From contig NZ_BDDE01000023.1 in the NCBI RefSeq assembly GCF_008327685.1, positions 1 to 64,000 on the forward strand: a stretch of DNA of 64,000 nt, read 5' to 3'. Positions 25,251-33,944 of the stretch are shown here, one piece after another. A model generated the notes under the pieces. That model was not told where the DNA came from, ran no database searches, and was given only the letters and a program-made list of their open reading frames with translations. Within the stretch, counting starts at the first letter, position 1, and each line of letters opens with the position of its first letter. Both the position numbers and the translations under genes were made by a program. The stretch is from Actinomadura sp. K4S16 (lineage in GTDB: Bacteria; Actinomycetota; Actinomycetes; Streptosporangiales; Streptosporangiaceae).

Positions 25251-26117
25251 TCAGATTTCCGTTTCCGTGATGAGGGTCTGCGCCCAGAACTTGCGGACGA
25301 GATCGAGCGCGGTCGCGAGGTTCGGTTCGGCGAGCGTCCGGTCCTCGGCGAGTCTCGGGTACTCCGTCGCCCAGACGGGCGGCGGGTCGGGGATGTCTGG
25401 CGGTACAGGGTGGACGGCGCGAGCGGTGAACACGTGGCGCACCACCCCCAGCAGGGGCCGGTCCGCGGGGAGCCCGTCCTCGATCAGCAGGACCAAGTCC
25501 ACGAGGTCCTTGACCCTCGTGTTCGGCCGCTCGCCGTAGTCGCGGGTGAGCGCGTGCAGCTTCTCCGCGAAATGCTGGCGGCGGTCTACCGACTCGATGG
25601 TGCGGGCGGGCACGTCCGCGAAGTCTAGGAAGCCGGGCAAGGTGATGCGTTCCGTGGCCGCGAGTTCCTCGCCGCGCAGGACGACGTCCAACCTGATCGT
25701 GGCGAACGACTTGCCGGCGAGCGCGGCGTCGACGGAGAAGCGCCAGCCGGGACGTCCGGCCGAGTCGGGCTCCAGGGCCGTGGGCGGCCGGACGGTGAAG
25801 GTGAAGCGGTCGCCGTCCACGTCCACGGCGAGTGTCTCGATCAGCTCCTCGCGCAGGACCACGCCGTCACTCGGCCCGTCCAGCAGTGCAAGGTCGAGGT
25901 CCTTCGTCGCGCGGGCGCGGACGCCGAGGCGGAACTCCAGGGACGCGCCCCCTTTGAGGACCCACCCCCGTTCCGCCGCGGACAGCCGCGCGCCGATCCG
26001 GTCGAAAACCGCCACGCGGCGCAGGCGGCTGAGGTCGGTGCCGGTCTCCTCCGCCCGCTGTTTGAGCCGGGCCTCCAGGGCGCGCCGAAGATCGACAGCG
26101 GTCGCGTACCTCTTCAT
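25251..26117 (-). CDS. AbiEii/AbiGii-family nucleotidyltransferase toxin
   Basis: This 288-residue protein has the AbiEii nucleotidyltransferase core: WVLKGGASLEFRLG (the GG motif) followed by RATKDLDLALLDG (the D-x-D metal site), and a later FAEKLHALTRDYGERPNTRVKDLVDL segment with the conserved lysine and aspartate. AbiEii toxins are NTP-transferases that modify tRNA acceptor ends and give abortive phage defence. ATGA overlap with the AbiEi gene upstream shows it is the second gene of the pair. Its placement between hsdR and hsdM is unusual. Confidence 0.9.
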   Translation of the reverse strand: MKRYATAVDLRRALEARLKQRAEETGTDLSRLRRVAVFDRIGARLSAAERGWVLKGGASLEFRLGVRARATKDLDLALLDGPSDGVVLREELIETLAVDVDGDRFTFTVRPPTALEPDSAGRPGWRFSVDAALAGKSFATIRLDVVLRGEELAATERITLPGFLDFADVPARTIESVDRRQHFAEKLHALTRDYGERPNTRVKDLVDLVLLIEDGLPADRPLLGVVRHVFTARAVHPVPPDIPDPPPVWATEYPRLAEDRTLAEPNLATALDLVRKFWAQTLITETEI

Positions 26118-26716
26118 GCGCGTTCCGCCTGGAAGGCCCGCTCGACCGCGAGTTCCGCGCGCGCGCCCAGATGCTGCGCGGCGCGCAGGAGCTGCCCCTT
26201 GGTCGCGGCTCCGCGGTCGAGCAGTTCGGCGACGGCGGAGTCGATCGCGTCCTGCTCGAGCCCGTCGGCGGCGGACTCCGCGATGGCGCGGACGGGAGTG
26301 GTCACCCGGAACCCTTCATGTTCTTCGATCTCCTCGGGGGAAAGCTCGGCGCGGTGGACCACCACCGCCGGGTCCCGCTGCCGGAACCCCGGCGGGACCG
26401 TCAGGTGGATCTCGGCGGGGTTGGCGATGCCCAGGTCGTGCACGCCGAGTGCGGTTCCGTGGGACACCACGGCCAGGTCGCGGCTCCAGAGCGTCCAGCG
26501 GACGAGGTGGTCGTTCTCACCGGTCGGCAGGTCGGCGAACTCGCGGAAGCGGTAGACCCCGCGATCGATGCGCGTCCAGTTGCCGCGCTGCACATGGAAG
26601 TACTGCGACTGGTAGGAGTAGCCGTCCTCAAGTGCTTGGGCGGCGGTGAAGTAGCCGCGCTGACGCGCCGCCCGACGCCACAGCCGGGCGCGAGGCTCGT
26701 CGTCCCGCTGCCGCAT
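26114..26716 (-). CDS. AbiEi-family antitoxin
   Basis: The 200-residue product has the N-terminal winged HTH of AbiEi antitoxins (QRGYFTAAQALEDGYSYQSQ, VQRGNWTRIDRGVYRF) and the typical C-terminal domain with ALGVHDLGIANPAEIHLTVP. Members repress their own promoter cooperatively by binding inverted repeats. An inverted repeat lies directly upstream (26753-26787). It forms the antitoxin of a type IV pair with the overlapping abiEii gene. Confidence 0.88.
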   Translation of the reverse strand: MRQRDDEPRARLWRRAARQRGYFTAAQALEDGYSYQSQYFHVQRGNWTRIDRGVYRFREFADLPTGENDHLVRWTLWSRDLAVVSHGTALGVHDLGIANPAEIHLTVPPGFRQRDPAVVVHRAELSPEEIEEHEGFRVTTPVRAIAESAADGLEQDAIDSAVAELLDRGAATKGQLLRAAQHLGARAELAVERAFQAERA

Positions 26717-26752
26717 GCGGTCACCCTATCGGCGTTAGACCTTCGAGAAAAG

Positions 26753-26787
26753 TTTAGTTTGGTGCAGGCCGCTTGCATGGAACTAAA
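26753..26787. promoter_or_regulatory. Inverted repeat upstream of abiEi (operator candidate)
   Basis: TTTAGTTTGGTGCA (26753-26766) and TGCATGGAACTAAA (26774-26787) form 14-base arms matching at 11 positions, with a 7-base spacer, in a strikingly AT-rich pocket 36 bases before the AbiEi ATG. AbiEi proteins bind such repeats. A role as an hsdR-distal attenuator is an alternative, since it lies between hsdR and abiEi. Confidence 0.55.
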
Positions 26788-26800
26788 AATTACTTGAAGG

Positions 26801-29239
26801 TTACGACGCTTCGTAGACACGGGCGTTCAGCTCGTCGAATGCCGCGCGCAGCTCGTCGCCGCCGCCGAAGCGCTCGCCGATCTCCAGGATGTTGCCTAGA
26901 TCGGAGTAGGCGTCCGAACGCAGCGCCCGGACGTCCAGCTCTTCGGCCCCCCGAGCGGCGTACTGGTCCAGCACCCTATCGAGCACCTCGCGGGCCTGGG
27001 GCGCGAACGAGTCGAGGAACTCGCGATGCCGGACCGAGACACGGCGCGCCCGCTCCGACCGCGACAGCAGCGGGACCTCCCAGGCCAGGTACAGCAGCAG
27101 GTCGATCGTGTCGGCGTCCGGCCGTCCGGCCCACTCGGCGAGGTCTTCGAGATCGATGTGGCTTTCGCCTAGCAGCTTGCGCAGTTCCTGCCTGCTCTTC
27201 ACCCTCGCCCAACGGCCCATGAGCTGGTGCGGCTCAAGGCGGAGCTTGATGATCTGGTCGCGGACGAACTGGTCGTACTCGACGAGCCGCAGGCCGCCGT
27301 TGGCGCTGCTGTCCGACACGTAGAACGCGGTGCCCCACGGCGTGACGGGGACGCCGTCCACGTAGAAGGTCTGCGGGCTGGCGAGGATGTCGTCAACCTC
27401 GTCCGGATCGGTGACGAGCGGAGGCAGGGTCCCGCCGTCCTGCACTTCGTACTCGCCCTCTGGCTCGGCGACGGTCCCGTCATCGCCGGGCACTTCCTCT
27501 TCGACTGAGTCGGCGATGCGGCCGTCGGTGTCGGTCTCGTCACGCACCACGCGCATCGGCGGGCCGTCGAACTGCGGGTCGTTGAACAGGCGCGTCGCCT
27601 CGACGAAGTCGATGATGTCGAAGGTGTACTTGCGCGACTCGGGGAAGAGCCGGGTGCCGCGCCCGATGATCTGCTTGAACTCCGGCATCGACTTGATCAC
27701 GCGGAATAGCACGATGTTGCGGAGGGTCGGGATGTCGACTCCGGTCGACAGTAGCCTGGAGGTGACCGCGATGACCGGGACGTCGCTCTCCTCCTTGCGG
27801 AACTCGTCCAGCAGCTCCCGCCCCGGATCGCCGTCCGCTGCGGTGATCCGGCACGCGTACTTGCCGTTGTATCGGCGCGACATGTCGGCGTTGGCGTTGG
27901 TCAGGGCGTTCACCATCCGGCCGGCGTGGTCGGTGTTCGCGCAGAACACGATCGTCTTGCCCATCCGGCCCGTCCGGTGCAGGAACTCGGTCAGGTAGCG
28001 GGCGGCCTCCTCGGTGCGTTCGAGGATGGCGAGGATCCGCTCGAACTCCTTCGGGCCGTAGAGCTTGTCCGGTATCTCCCGGCCGAGGAGGTCCTTCTGG
28101 CCGGGATCGGGGCGCCAGCCCGTCATATCGACGTTCAGGCGCACCTTGCGGACGCGGTAAGGGGCCAGAAACCCGTCCTCGATGCCGTTCGCGAGCGTGT
28201 ACTGGTAAAGCGGCTCGCCGAAGTAGCCGTAGGTGTCGGCGTCCCTGGTGGTGACCGGGGTCGCGGTCAGGCCGAGCTGCACCGCCGGGGAGTAGTACTC
28301 CAGGATCTCCCGCCATCTCGACTCCTCGGCCGCGCTTCCCCGGTGGCACTCGTCGACGATGATGAGATCGAAGTAGTCGGGGGCGTACTGGCGGTAGAGG
28401 GCTTCCGCGTCGCCACTGCTGTCGAGTGACTGGTAGAGGGCCATGTAGATGTAGCGGCCCGTCTTGGCGTCGCCTCCCCCGAGCTTGTACACGGCCTCGC
28501 CGAACATGGGGACGAAGTAGTCGTCCTTGGGCTGGTCGATCAGGATGTTGCGGTCGGCCAGATAGAGGACCCGAGGGCGCCGGGCCTCCGGCCATTTCGC
28601 GTTCCAGAGCTTGGCGACGATCTGCGATGCGACGAGAGTCTTCCCCGTGCCGGTGGCCAGGACGAGCAGCATCCGCTTCTTGCCGGATGCGATGGCCTGG
28701 ACCGCCCGGTTGATCGCGATGTTCTGGTAGTAGCGCGGCTCCTTTGGGGTGCCGTCCCAGTTGCGGAGTTTCGAGTTGAGCGAGGCCGAGGCCAGCCTTG
28801 CCTGTTTTTCGTCAGCGAGTTGCCGTTCCTGCCGGTAACGGGTCCACAGCTCATCGGGGGACGGGAAAGCCGCGATCTCGTTCTGAAGGCCGGTGCGGGC
28901 GTCGAACTCCAGGATCCGGTGCCCGTTCGTCGAGTAGGCGAAGGGGACGTCCAGCAGGCGGGCATACCGCTTTGCCTGCTCCAGGCCGTCCGCGGGGTCG
29001 CGGCGCGAGCGCTTGGCCTCGATGACGGCGATCGGCAGCCCGTCAGAGTAGGACAGGACGTAGTCAGCCTTCAGCGGCCGTTCCTGCCGATGGCCCCGCG
29101 TGGTCGCGCGGAGGCGCCCCCGATTGATTGAATACTGGCCGCGGATCTGGTTGTCCTGCCAGCCTGCTGCGTCCAGGGCGGGCTCCACGAAGCGGCGGCA
29201 CGTCTCGTCCTCTAGGGGGTCCTGGAATCTCGACGTCAC
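26801..29239 (-). CDS. hsdR: Type I restriction enzyme R subunit
   Basis: From GTG 29239 the product has 812 residues. The N-terminal PD-(D/E)xK nuclease is seen as KADYVLSYSDGLPIAVIEAKR. The SF2 translocase follows with LVLATGTGKTLVASQI (Walker A), DLIIVDECHRGS (DECH box) and LGLTATPVTT (motif III), then RLLSTGVDIPTLRNIV and QIIGRGTR (motifs V and VI). A C-terminal helical domain binds the methylase. The frame extends to 29323, but conserved sequence begins near FQDPLEDETCRRFVEPAL; the ribosome site is weak. It is the first gene of the hsdR-abiEi-abiEii-hsdM-hsdS operon. Confidence 0.92.
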   Translation of the reverse strand: MTSRFQDPLEDETCRRFVEPALDAAGWQDNQIRGQYSINRGRLRATTRGHRQERPLKADYVLSYSDGLPIAVIEAKRSRRDPADGLEQAKRYARLLDVPFAYSTNGHRILEFDARTGLQNEIAAFPSPDELWTRYRQERQLADEKQARLASASLNSKLRNWDGTPKEPRYYQNIAINRAVQAIASGKKRMLLVLATGTGKTLVASQIVAKLWNAKWPEARRPRVLYLADRNILIDQPKDDYFVPMFGEAVYKLGGGDAKTGRYIYMALYQSLDSSGDAEALYRQYAPDYFDLIIVDECHRGSAAEESRWREILEYYSPAVQLGLTATPVTTRDADTYGYFGEPLYQYTLANGIEDGFLAPYRVRKVRLNVDMTGWRPDPGQKDLLGREIPDKLYGPKEFERILAILERTEEAARYLTEFLHRTGRMGKTIVFCANTDHAGRMVNALTNANADMSRRYNGKYACRITAADGDPGRELLDEFRKEESDVPVIAVTSRLLSTGVDIPTLRNIVLFRVIKSMPEFKQIIGRGTRLFPESRKYTFDIIDFVEATRLFNDPQFDGPPMRVVRDETDTDGRIADSVEEEVPGDDGTVAEPEGEYEVQDGGTLPPLVTDPDEVDDILASPQTFYVDGVPVTPWGTAFYVSDSSANGGLRLVEYDQFVRDQIIKLRLEPHQLMGRWARVKSRQELRKLLGESHIDLEDLAEWAGRPDADTIDLLLYLAWEVPLLSRSERARRVSVRHREFLDSFAPQAREVLDRVLDQYAARGAEELDVRALRSDAYSDLGNILEIGERFGGGDELRAAFDELNARVYEAS

Positions 29240-29333
29240 CGCACCATTCTCACTCGGACCGCCGACAATTTCGGCTGATCGGGCCTTCTGCCGCGATCTG
29301 GCCTCCCGGGTCGGTGGCGCCACACGTCAATGG

Positions 29334-30440
29334 CTACTGACAGAGCGTCAGTTGGACGTCGTGGCGGGTGTGCGGGCGAGTAAAGGTGAGCAGCCGTTCT
29401 GCCTCGGCCTCTATCGCTGAGCGGTCCGTCGGCGACAGGGGGCGGAACGGACGGACGGTCAGCGTGACCGTGTCGGCAGTGCGCTTCGCCGTCCAGGTGC
29501 CGGTGACCGTGCCGTCGACCAGGACGGTGGAGGCCACGGCGGCGCCGTCGCAGACACGGCGCCGGACGTCGGCGGTCATGATCCTGCTGCGGTCGGCGTG
29601 GGCGAGCAGCGTCGCGTCGAACTCGGGCAGGAGGCGCACCGGCGCCGGGACGTCCTCGTCGGGGCGTGGGGCGTCCGGCAGGTCGAAGAGTTCCTTACCG
29701 GACGGGTCGGCGAACAGGCGCAACTCGGGACGCAGGTAGTCGAACACCTCGCGAAGACCGGCAAGGCCCGACCAGAGCCGGGCGTCGGCCGCCGACGCGG
29801 GTCCGAACGCCGCCAGATAACGCCTGACCAGCAGGTACGCGTCCTGGAGCGTCGGTTCCCGGTGGACGCCCGTCCAGTCGGCGCGGGCGAACGGCGTCGC
29901 GCCGCGAACGTTCCACGTGCCGCTCGGCGCGGGATGCACCACGGGTCCGAGGTACTGCACCGACCATCCGAGGGCGGCGGGGTCGGCGTCCGGCCACCGG
30001 CGGGCGAGGAGCCGCCCGAGCTCGGGGCGGGTGAGCGTCCGGCCGTCGGCGAGCAGGTCGCGGGCCTCGGTGACGAGCGCGTCGAGGTCGGCGCCGGCGA
30101 CGCGGCGGCCGAACGCGGTGCGCTGCACCCGCCGCAGCAGCGGCGCCAGCTGCGGACGGATCAGCCGGAAGTCCGGCACCGACAGCAGGTGCTGCGTCGC
30201 ACGCATCAGCGTAGAGCGCACCAGCTCGCGGTTCTCGATTGCCGCCGTCAGGTCATCGATCGCGAAGCCCTCCAGGCGGTTCCACAGCGCGAGTTACGGC
30301 AGATTCGGGTCCTGGGCGTTGAGGCCGAGCAGCCGTTCGACGGCCGGGACCACCGAGAGGTCCGCTCGGCGGAGCAGCAACTGGCGTCCGAGGAGCGCGC
30401 GGTTGAGCGCTCGCGCGGACAGGGCCTCGCGAGCGCCCAT
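29334..30440 (-). pseudogene. AlkZ-like winged-helix gene interrupted by one stop codon
   Basis: Read from ATG 30440 the frame gives an intact family N-terminus (LNRALLGRQLLLRRADLSVV, LLGLNAQDPNLP) but codon 49 is TAA (30294-30296), where family logic (LP-Y-LALWNRL) expects the tyrosine codon TAC. The rest of 368 codons is uninterrupted to QLTLCQ at 29334. A GTG at 30221 could restart a 295-residue fragment lacking the first winged helix. It is a paralogue of the intact gene at 2584-3663. One base change (or a sequencing error) explains the break. Confidence 0.75.
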
Positions 30441-30441
30441 G

Positions 30442-31590
30442 TCAGCGCACCTTCCGGAAGAACGCGCGGATGTCGCCGGTCAGGAGGTCCGGCGCCTCCA
30501 TCGCCGCGAAGTGGCCGCCGCGGTCGTACTCGGCCCAGTGCACGATCCTGTGCTGCCGCTCGGCGAGCGCCCGGATCGTGAGGTCACCCGGGAAGATCGC
30601 ACATCCGGTGGGGACGGTCGAGGTCTCAGCCGGGGCACCCCACTGCGACGCCTCCTTGTACAGCCGGATGGACGACGCCAGTGTGTCGGTCAGCCAGTAG
30701 ATCGTGACGTTGGTGAGCAGGGCGTCCCTGCCGACCGCGTCCTCCGGAAGCCGCTTGGCCGGGTCGCTCCACCGCTGGAACTGGTCGGTGATCCAGGCGA
30801 GCAGCCCCACCGGCGAGTCGTGCAGACCGAACGCCAGCGTCTGCGGCCGCGTCGACTGGATCGCCGCGTACCCGAACCGCTCACCGGACGGGTCGGTCAG
30901 GACGGCGAGCCGCTCCTTGTCTGCCTCGTCGAAGCCGTCGTCGTTGCCGTCCCAGGACGGAAACGTCATCGGGCCGTTCATGTGGACTCCGACGACGCGC
31001 TCGGGGGCCATGCGTCCGAGCTGGGGCGAGACGAAGGAGCCGACGTCGCCGCCGTGCGCGCCGTACCGCTCGTACCCGAGCCGGTCCATCAGCCCGGCCA
31101 CGACCTCGGCGTAGCGTGCGGTGTCACCGTCGCCGGGCCTGCGCGTCGGGCCGGAGAACGCGAACCCCGGCAGCGACGGGACGACCAGATGGAACGCGTC
31201 GGCCGGGTCGCCCCCGAAGGCCCGCGGATCGGTGAGCGGCCCGATCACGTCCAGGAACTCGGTGAACGTCGCGGGCCAGCCGTGGACGAGCACGAGCGGC
31301 AGCGCGTCCGCCTCAGGCGACCGGACGTGCAGGAAGTGCACCCGCTGCCCCTCGATCTCGGTGACGTGATGCGGGTACTCGTTCAGCGCGGCCTCGTGCG
31401 CGCGCCAGTCGTAGCCGGTGCGCCAGTACTCGGCGAGGTCCTTGAGGTAGGAGGCGGGGACGCCGTGGTCCCAGCCCACTCCGGGAAGCTCGTCCGGCCA
31501 GCGGGCGGCCGCGAGCCGCGCGTTCAGGTCGTCGATCCGATCCTGCGGGATATCAAGGGTGAAGGGACGAATGTCCTGTTCGGAATTCAT
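30442..31590 (-). CDS. Epoxide hydrolase (EHN-type, alpha/beta hydrolase)
   Basis: This 382-residue protein has the epoxide hydrolase N-terminal domain (FTLDIPQDRIDDLNARLAAA, DWRAHEAALNEYPH) and then the hydrolase core. HGWPAT forms the oxyanion loop, AHGGDVGSFVSPQL holds the nucleophilic aspartate, and YDRGGHFAAMEAPDLL holds the catalytic histidine. It opens epoxides to diols; the physiological substrate is unknown. It is divergent from a WYL regulator gene, with a palindrome between them, and its stop lies one base before the start codon of the broken winged-helix gene. Confidence 0.9.
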   Translation of the reverse strand: MNSEQDIRPFTLDIPQDRIDDLNARLAAARWPDELPGVGWDHGVPASYLKDLAEYWRTGYDWRAHEAALNEYPHHVTEIEGQRVHFLHVRSPEADALPLVLVHGWPATFTEFLDVIGPLTDPRAFGGDPADAFHLVVPSLPGFAFSGPTRRPGDGDTARYAEVVAGLMDRLGYERYGAHGGDVGSFVSPQLGRMAPERVVGVHMNGPMTFPSWDGNDDGFDEADKERLAVLTDPSGERFGYAAIQSTRPQTLAFGLHDSPVGLLAWITDQFQRWSDPAKRLPEDAVGRDALLTNVTIYWLTDTLASSIRLYKEASQWGAPAETSTVPTGCAIFPGDLTIRALAERQHRIVHWAEYDRGGHFAAMEAPDLLTGDIRAFFRKVR

Positions 31591-31611
31591 GCGGACGACG
31601 CTAGAAGCAGG

Positions 31612-31632
31612 TTAGGACGAGTTCGTTCCTAA
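31612..31632. promoter_or_regulatory. Palindromic operator candidate
   Basis: TTAGGA-CGA-GT-TCG-T-TCCTAA is an almost perfect 21-base inverted repeat in the 63-base gap between the divergent epoxide hydrolase and WYL regulator genes. It is the likely site for the regulator. Confidence 0.45.
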
Positions 31633-31653
31633 GTAACTGGCATATTTAGACTC

Positions 31654-32610
31654 ATGCCGGACACATCCGCGCGGCTGCTCAGGCTGCTGTCGCTGCTCCA
31701 GACCGGCGGGGACTGGTCCGGTGCCGAACTCGCCGAAAGGCTGGCGGTCACCACCCGGACCGTCCGCAGGGATGTGGACCGGTTGCGGGAACTCGGCTAC
31801 CCCGTCCACGCCAGCCGCGGCATGGCCGGGTACCGGCTGGGGGCGGGCGCGTCACTGCCGCCCCTGCTGCTGGACGACGACGAGGCGGTCGCGGTGGCGC
31901 TCGGGCTGCGGACGGCGGCCGGAGGATCCGTCGCCGGGATCGAGGAGGCGTCTCTGCGGGCGCTCGCCAAACTCGAACAGGTGCTTCCGTCCCGCCTGCG
32001 CCACCGGGTGGCGACACTGGCCCGGGCCACCGTCCGGGTCGGCGCCCGCGCTCCCGAGGTGGACGCCGACACGCTGATGACCATCGCCGACGCCTGCCGC
32101 CGGCACGAGCGGCTGCGGTTCGGCTACGCGGGCCCGCGCGGAGACACCGTCCGCCAGGTCGAGCCGCACACCGTGGTCAACTTCGGACGCCACTGGTACC
32201 TCGTGGCCTGGGATCCCGACCGCGACGACTGGCGCACGTTCCGCGTGGACCGCATGAGCCCGCGCCTCCCGGCGGGCCCCCGCTTCCCGCCCCGCGCCCC
32301 TCCGGACGGCGACGTGGCCACCTACCTGGCGCGTCGGCTGTCGGTCAGGTCGTGGGCCTGCCAGGCGACGGTCACCCTGCACGAACCCGCCGGCGCGGTC
32401 GCCGACCGCGTGTGGCCGGGCATGGGCGTCATCGAGGCCGTCGACTCCCGCAGTTGCCTCCTGCACGTGGGCGCCGACACCCCGTCCGCCCTCGTATGGA
32501 TGATCACCTCCGTGGACGCCGACTTCACCCTGACCGCGGGCCCACCCGAACTGGCGACCGCCCTCCGCGCCCAAGCCACCCGCTGCCAGAACGCCGTCGA
32601 CCACCTCTAA
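31654..32610 (+). CDS. HTH-WYL transcriptional regulator (YafY/PafC-like)
   Basis: The 318-residue protein has an N-terminal winged HTH (LRLLSLLQTGGDWSGAELAE, VTTRTVRRDVDRLRELGYPV) and a WYL domain in the middle (LRFGYAGPRGDTVRQVEPHT, then HWYLVAWDPDRDDWRTFRVD). A C-terminal WCX-type extension closes it. WYL domains sense nucleic acid or other ligands. It is divergent from the epoxide hydrolase gene, which it probably controls. The end overlaps the convergent MFS gene by four bases. Confidence 0.88.
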   Translation: MPDTSARLLRLLSLLQTGGDWSGAELAERLAVTTRTVRRDVDRLRELGYPVHASRGMAGYRLGAGASLPPLLLDDDEAVAVALGLRTAAGGSVAGIEEASLRALAKLEQVLPSRLRHRVATLARATVRVGARAPEVDADTLMTIADACRRHERLRFGYAGPRGDTVRQVEPHTVVNFGRHWYLVAWDPDRDDWRTFRVDRMSPRLPAGPRFPPRAPPDGDVATYLARRLSVRSWACQATVTLHEPAGAVADRVWPGMGVIEAVDSRSCLLHVGADTPSALVWMITSVDADFTLTAGPPELATALRAQATRCQNAVDHL

Positions 32611-33842
32611 CTCTCAACAGGGTCCTGAACGCGCCCTGTGGAAGTGGACGGGACGGAGCGGCCGCGCGCCGCCAGCGTGAACGCCGCGGCGATGACGACC
32701 GCGGCCGCCGCGAACCCCGTCGTCGCAGGCCAGCCGAACCGTTCGACGGCGGTGGCGCCGAACGCCGTCCCCAGGCTTCCGCCGACGAAGTAGACGAGCA
32801 TGTAGGCGCTGTTGAACCGTGCGGGCGCCGCGGGATCGATCGCGAGGACGGTGCTCTGGTTCGCGACCTGTGCGGCGAACAGTCCCGCGTCGAACAGCGC
32901 CAGGCAGAGCAAGGTCGCCGGGGCGCTCGGGAGGGCGACCCCGACGACCGCCGCCGCGGCCCCGGCGACGGCCAGGCCCGAGAGGATGACGCGCCGCGCG
33001 CCGACGCGATCGGTGAACAGGCCCGCGACCCGGGTGGCGGGGATGCCGAGGAGGCCAGCGAACGCGTACAGGCCGATGCGCTCCGCCGAGTACGAGTACG
33101 GGGGCTCCGACAGTGCCACGGCCAGCCCGGCCCAAACCGCGCAGAACGCGAAGAACCACAGGGCACCGCGGGTCGCGGCCGACCGCAGCGCCGTGTACCG
33201 GACGAACAGGCCCGGAATCGACTTCAACGTGGCGAGATATCCCCGCTCGACCCCTCCCCGGGCGGTCGGGACCACCAGCAGCAGGCCCACCGCGACGGCC
33301 GCGCAGGCCGCGGCGAACGCCATGAGCATGCCCCGCCAGCCGATCACCTCGGCGAGCCAGCCGCCGACGATGCGGCCGGCGAGGATACCCGCCGAGATCC
33401 CGGCCGTCAGGATTCCCAGCGTCGCCGCCCGCCGATGCGGGGACGCCAGCCGTCCGACCATCGAACTGAGGGCGGCGCCGACCGCCGAACACGCCCCGAT
33501 CACGCTGGTCGACGCGCCCAGCACCCGCACATCGCTGACGACGGCGCTCATGAATAGGGCAGCCGCCAGGACGCCGACCTGCGCCGACAGCACCCGCCTC
33601 GGAGGGAACCGGTCGACCAGCGGGACGAGCAGGCCGAGCCCGACCAGGTAGCCCATCGGCCCGCACGCAAGCGCCACCCCGACCGCGCCGAGCGATGCGT
33701 GCAGCGAATCCGCCACATCGGCGATCGCCGGCTGCAACGGATAGATCGTCGCCGTCCCGAGCCCGGCCGCGAGCGACATGAACCAGACGACGGGACCGGG
33801 CAGGTCGCGGCGCCGGCCGGCACCGGCAAGATCAGTTTCCAC
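32607..33842 (-). CDS. MFS transporter (AraJ/YnfM-like)
   Basis: The 411-residue membrane protein shows about 12 hydrophobic segments, from LPGPVVWFMSLAAGLGTATI to GFAAAAVVIAAAFTLAARGR, with the loop VPLVDRFPPRRVLSAQVGVL after TM2. It resembles arabinose-efflux-like drug exporters. It lies between the WYL regulator and the flavin monooxygenase and converges on the former. No specific substrate can be assigned. Confidence 0.82.
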   Translation of the reverse strand: METDLAGAGRRRDLPGPVVWFMSLAAGLGTATIYPLQPAIADVADSLHASLGAVGVALACGPMGYLVGLGLLVPLVDRFPPRRVLSAQVGVLAAALFMSAVVSDVRVLGASTSVIGACSAVGAALSSMVGRLASPHRRAATLGILTAGISAGILAGRIVGGWLAEVIGWRGMLMAFAAACAAVAVGLLLVVPTARGGVERGYLATLKSIPGLFVRYTALRSAATRGALWFFAFCAVWAGLAVALSEPPYSYSAERIGLYAFAGLLGIPATRVAGLFTDRVGARRVILSGLAVAGAAAAVVGVALPSAPATLLCLALFDAGLFAAQVANQSTVLAIDPAAPARFNSAYMLVYFVGGSLGTAFGATAVERFGWPATTGFAAAAVVIAAAFTLAARGRSVPSTSTGRVQDPVES

Positions 33843-33944
33843 GCCCCGACGGTAGGAAGCGCGGGCACGACCACGCTGGCAGGAATCGGACCTCGACGTC
33901 CCCGCGACGACGGGTCGGGCCGGGTTCGTGAACGGTGGAGAAGG

